Source: an uncultured bacterium
GTDB lineage: Bacteria > Actinomycetota > UBA4738 > HRBIN12
DNA: 9,155 nt
Assembly (NCBI GenBank): GCA_937881155.1
Contig: CALGFI010000264.1
Coordinates: forward strand, 1-9,155
Reading direction: 5' to 3'
The notes below the pieces were generated by a model. It saw only the letters and a list, made by a program, of their open reading frames with translations, had not been told where the DNA came from and made no database searches. Below are positions 7,312-9,155 of this stretch, piece after piece. The stretch's first letter is position 1, and the number at the start of each line of letters is the position of its first letter. Made by a program: the position numbers and the translations under genes.

Positions 7312-7809
7312 CTAGGCGGCGTCGGCGGCGCGCTCCAGCGTGGCGATGTCGATCTTCTGCATCTTGAGCATCGCTTCCATCGCTCGCTGCGAGCGCCCAG
7401 GGTCTGGGTCTCCGAGCAGTTCCATCAAGCGGTTCGGGATGATCTGCCACGAGAGGCCGAACTTGTCCTTCAGCCACCCGCACTGACTCTCCTCGCCGCC
7501 GTCCTTGGTGAACGTGTCCCAGAGGTGATCGACCTCCGCTTGCGTTTCGCACGGGACTAGGAAGGAGATCGCCTCGGTGAACCCGAACTGCGGGCCGCCG
7601 TTCAGCGCGACGAACTCGAGCCCGTCGAGCTCGAAGTTCACGGTCATCGCGGTTCCGGGCTTGCCCGGTCCCGCATCGCCGTAGCGCGCAACGTTCAGTA
7701 CCTTCGCTGCCGCGTGCGTGCCGGGGCGGTTGTTGAACACCTCGACGTAGAAGTTGGCGGCCTCCTCGGCCTGGTCGTTGAACCACAGGTACGGGTTGAT
7801 CCTTTGCAT
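7312..7809 (-). CDS. PhnB-like VOC superfamily protein (3-dmu-9_3-mt domain)
   Basis: This 165-residue protein of the vicinal-oxygen-chelate fold matches the subgroup misleadingly named after 3-demethylubiquinone methyltransferase, or PhnB. Diagnostic stretches are INPYLWFNDQAEEAANFYVEVF (4-25), LEFVALNGGPQFGFTEAISFLV (64-85) and CGWLKDKFGLSWQIIP (110-125). Members are usually small dimeric cytoplasmic proteins of unproven function, and no methyltransferase motif is present. ATG 7809 follows AGGAGGAG (7814-7821), which overlaps the stop codon of the upstream DGPF gene. The end is TAG 7312-7314, 2 nt before the sigma gene. Its place between the DGPF and sigma genes makes it part of the ECF42 operon. 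An enzymatic role on a small molecule is possible but not shown. Confidence 0.92.
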   Translation of the reverse strand: MQRINPYLWFNDQAEEAANFYVEVFNNRPGTHAAAKVLNVARYGDAGPGKPGTAMTVNFELDGLEFVALNGGPQFGFTEAISFLVPCETQAEVDHLWDTFTKDGGEESQCGWLKDKFGLSWQIIPNRLMELLGDPDPGRSQRAMEAMLKMQKIDIATLERAADAA

Positions 7810-7813
7810 CGGA

Positions 7814-7821
7814 CTCCTCCT
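7814..7821 (-). promoter_or_regulatory. Ribosome binding site of the PhnB-like gene, overlapping the upstream stop
   Basis: On the minus strand AGGAGGAG begins on the last base of the DGPF gene's TGA (7821-7823) and stands 4 nt before ATG 7809. Its 11-nt gap and overlap with the stop imply that the two genes are translated from one mRNA. Confidence 0.75.
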
Positions 7822-8189
7822 CAGCTCGTGTACTCCTCTGGGGGCGCGTCGGCGACCCGACGCACCTCGATCGGCTCTTCGATGGTGGCGACGATCCGTG
7901 ACGCGATCTCCATCACCCGCTCGTCGGTCGCATCGATGATGAAATAGCCCGCGAGGGATTCCTTCGCCTCGGCGAACGGCCCGTCGGTCGGAATCGGAGC
8001 ACCTTCCTGGAACCTGACCGTCGTCGCCTGGCTCGGGTCGACGAGCCCCTGGCTGTCCACGAGCTCTCCGGACTCCTCGAGCTCGCGGTTGAGGTCCTCC
8101 ATGAACGCGATCATGTTGCGGATCCACTCAGGGGTCTTCGTCTCCACCATGGTGTTCTGGTCGCCGAACATCATGATCATGTACTTCAC
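7821..8189 (-). CDS. YCII/DGPF-domain protein, first gene of the ECF42 operon
   Basis: This 122-residue protein starts MKYMIMMFGDQ and carries the family signature TDGPFAEAKESLAGYFIIDA (68-87), with GELVDSQGL (41-49) before it. DGPF proteins belong to the YCII-related dimeric alpha+beta barrel family. They are the usual partners and reported targets of ECF42 sigma factors, but their biochemical activity is unknown. Some YCII relatives are small-molecule lyases, which allows no firm prediction here. Start GTG 8189 has GGAGGGAG (8195-8202) at a 5-nt spacing. The stop overlaps the ribosome binding site of the next gene. The candidate ECF42 promoter at 8274-8300 lies upstream, implying a leader of roughly 80 nt. 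Confidence 0.93.
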   Translation of the reverse strand: MKYMIMMFGDQNTMVETKTPEWIRNMIAFMEDLNRELEESGELVDSQGLVDPSQATTVRFQEGAPIPTDGPFAEAKESLAGYFIIDATDERVMEIASRIVATIEEPIEVRRVADAPPEEYTS

Positions 8190-8273
8190 GGCGTCTCCCT
8201 CCGTCGTTTAGACCCGCCCATAGGCTCCCCCCTTGAGCGCCAGTCGCTCCGATGTCGCTCCTTCTGCTAGGTG

Positions 8274-8300
8274 GTCGGAGCCGAGGTACGCATTTCGACA
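8274..8300 (-). promoter_or_regulatory. Candidate ECF42-type promoter of the DGPF-VOC-sigma operon
   Basis: Reading the minus strand, TGTCGA (8300-8295) is followed after 17 nt by CGAC (8277-8274). From memory, ECF42 target promoters carry TGTCGA at -35 and CGA/TC at -10, so both boxes match at a normal sigma-factor spacing. The predicted transcription start is near 8267, about 80 nt before GTG 8189. Because the operon ends in the sigma gene, this would form a positive autoregulatory loop. The rest of the 162-nt gap (8190-8351) shows only the DGPF ribosome binding site and no clear terminator. Confidence 0.6.
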
Positions 8301-8351
8301 TCCCGCGGGGGAAAGCTACGAGCTCTGGGCGAGCGGCCGTTTCGTCAGCGT

Positions 8352-8789
8352 TCAGCTGAGCTGCTCGGCCAGTGCGACCATGATGCCCTCGGGGCCGCGG
8401 ACGTAGCAGAGCCGGTATTTGTCCTCGTACTGCACCACCTCGCCGATGAGTTCGGCGCCGTGGGCCTGCAGGCGGGCAAGAACGTCCTCGATGTCGTCGA
8501 CGGCGAACATGATGCGACGTATGCCCAGCGTGTTCACCGGTGCGTTCGGCTCAGCACTGGTAGCCGGCGGCGTGTGGAACTTGTCCAGTTCGATCCGGCC
8601 ATGCCCGTCCGGGGTCCGCATCATGGCGATGTCGCTTCTGACGCCGTCGAGCCCGACGACGCGGTCGACCGACCGTCCCTCGACGGTCGCCTCGCCCTCA
8701 AGCTCCAGACCAAGTTCGACAAAGAACGCGATCGCAGCCTCGAGGTCGTCGACAACGAGGAGGACGTTGTCCATCCGCAGAATCGTCAT
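8352..8789 (-). CDS. VOC/glyoxalase-fold family protein
   Basis: This 145-residue protein has the two beta-alpha-beta-beta-beta modules of the glyoxalase/bleomycin-resistance fold. Module one starts MTILRMDNVLLVVDDLEAAIAFF and ends near GHGRIELDKFHTP (62-74). Module two starts LGIRRIMFAVDDIEDVLARLQAHGAEL and ends YRLCYVRGPEGIMVALAEQL (125-144). The usual VOC metal ligands appear largely replaced: Asn8 and Met94 stand near the two typical His positions, Ala139 stands where Glu often sits, and Glu67 is retained. A metal-dependent dioxygenase or lyase role is therefore doubtful, and ligand binding is an alternative. ATG 8789 is preferred because the fold begins immediately after it and a TAGACT box lies 8 nt upstream. 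The alternative start is ATG 8828, which would add 13 residues and overlap the preceding SRPBCC gene in an ATGA arrangement. Confidence 0.88.
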   Translation of the reverse strand: MTILRMDNVLLVVDDLEAAIAFFVELGLELEGEATVEGRSVDRVVGLDGVRSDIAMMRTPDGHGRIELDKFHTPPATSAEPNAPVNTLGIRRIMFAVDDIEDVLARLQAHGAELIGEVVQYEDKYRLCYVRGPEGIMVALAEQLS

Positions 8790-8797
8790 ATCCCCGG

Positions 8798-8803
8798 AGT
8801 CTA
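8798..8803 (-). promoter_or_regulatory. Possible -10 box for a leaderless transcript of the VOC gene
   Basis: TAGACT (TAnnnT) on the minus strand ends 8 nt before ATG 8789. The intervening CCGGGGAT is at best a weak Shine-Dalgarno. This supports the shorter start, but the alternative start at 8828 would put the box inside the coding region. Confidence 0.35.
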
Positions 8804-8824
8804 GGGACCGCGCGGCATCATGGA

Positions 8825-9155
8825 TCATCGCGCTCGCCTGTCCTCCAAGATGTCCTTGAGGCGCTCGAGATCCGCCTGCACGTTCTTCTTCACCTGTCGC
8901 GACAACAGCGGGCCGGCCAGACGATAGAGCGCGCTCGGATCGCCTTGAACGCGAACGCTGGCCCGTGTCCTTCCGCCGGAAACGTCCTCGAACGCGTACG
9001 TAATCTCCATCGGGAACGGGCTCTTCACCGAGCGCATCTCGAGCACCGAACCCGGTTCGAGGCGCGTGACCTCGTTCACGTACTCGATCCGCTTGCCCAT
9101 GAAGGAAGCGACCCGGCGCACGCGCGAGCCGACGATGATCGGCTGGTCGCCGAGC
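8825..9155 (-). CDS. SRPBCC-family (START-like) protein, 5' end cut by window
   Basis: The visible 109 residues are the C-terminal part of a small START-fold protein of the polyketide cyclase/SRPBCC type, which encloses a hydrophobic ligand pocket. The pattern VGSRVRRVASFMGKRIEYVNEVTRLEPGSVLEMRSVKSPFPMEITYAFEDV followed by RTRASVRVQGD and a long C-terminal helix (LYRLAGPLLSRQVKKNVQADLERLKDILE) is characteristic. The frame continues past the GTG at 9121 to the window edge with residues that fit the fold (LGDQPIIVGSR), so 9121 is not the true start and the N-terminal helix and first strands are missing. The TGA stop (8825-8827) overlaps an ATG of the next gene in an ATGA arrangement. The ligand is unknown. 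Confidence 0.85.
   Translation of the reverse strand, partial: LGDQPIIVGSRVRRVASFMGKRIEYVNEVTRLEPGSVLEMRSVKSPFPMEITYAFEDVSGGRTRASVRVQGDPSALYRLAGPLLSRQVKKNVQADLERLKDILEDRRAR

Noticed and set aside
7310..7786. Open extension of the sigma-factor frame upstream through the VOC gene
   Set aside because: It overlaps a complete, recognisable PhnB-like gene in another frame, and the sigma-2 domain begins directly after GTG 7309.
1..9155. Mobile elements, CRISPR arrays, tRNA/rRNA genes, toxin-antitoxin or phage-defence genes
   Set aside because: No direct-repeat array, transposase or integrase motif, tRNA-like cloverleaf or nuclease signature was seen. All sizeable frames are accounted for by the listed genes.

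Overview
The window is high-GC and densely coded on both strands. It shows two actinobacterial habits: frequent GTG starts, and genes with no Shine-Dalgarno sequence that sit directly behind a TAnnnT -10 box. An Actinomycetota chromosome, possibly from an uncultured lineage, fits best. No RNA gene, insertion sequence, CRISPR array, phage gene or replication origin is visible, and I cannot place the organism further.

Left part, plus strand. The window opens inside a family GH38 alpha-mannosidase gene (3-2093) that lacks only its first few codons. After a 77-nt gap comes a large TPR-type LuxR regulator (2171-3802). It is followed by a FAD/NADPH-dependent flavin monooxygenase-like oxidoreductase (3929-5047). 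The 126-nt gap between these two holds a perfect 9+2+9 bp palindrome (3818-3837), which is a good candidate operator for the LuxR protein. A tandem-domain GNAT acetyltransferase follows (5103-6092). It has no Shine-Dalgarno sequence but a -10-like box six bases before its GTG, so it probably yields a leaderless transcript independent of the oxidoreductase.

Right part, minus strand. Reading leftwards from 8189, a tight operon encodes a YCII/DGPF-domain protein, a PhnB-like VOC protein and an ECF sigma factor with a long C-terminal extension. This is the arrangement of the ECF42 group, whose sigma factors are encoded beside DGPF genes and have a TPR-like C-terminal domain instead of an obvious anti-sigma factor. 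A TGTCGA-17-CGAC element (8274-8300) lies upstream of the operon and fits the ECF42 promoter signature as I remember it, suggesting autoregulation. The sigma gene and the GNAT gene converge and share the four bases CTAG as overlapping stop codons. Further right, also on the minus strand, are a second VOC/glyoxalase-fold gene (8352-8789) and an SRPBCC-family gene cut by the window edge (8825-9155).

The gene families are all recognisable. The most interesting features are the two self-contained regulatory modules: LuxR-palindrome-monooxygenase, and the ECF42/DGPF/VOC operon with its candidate promoter. The natural signals and substrates of both are not evident from the sequence.
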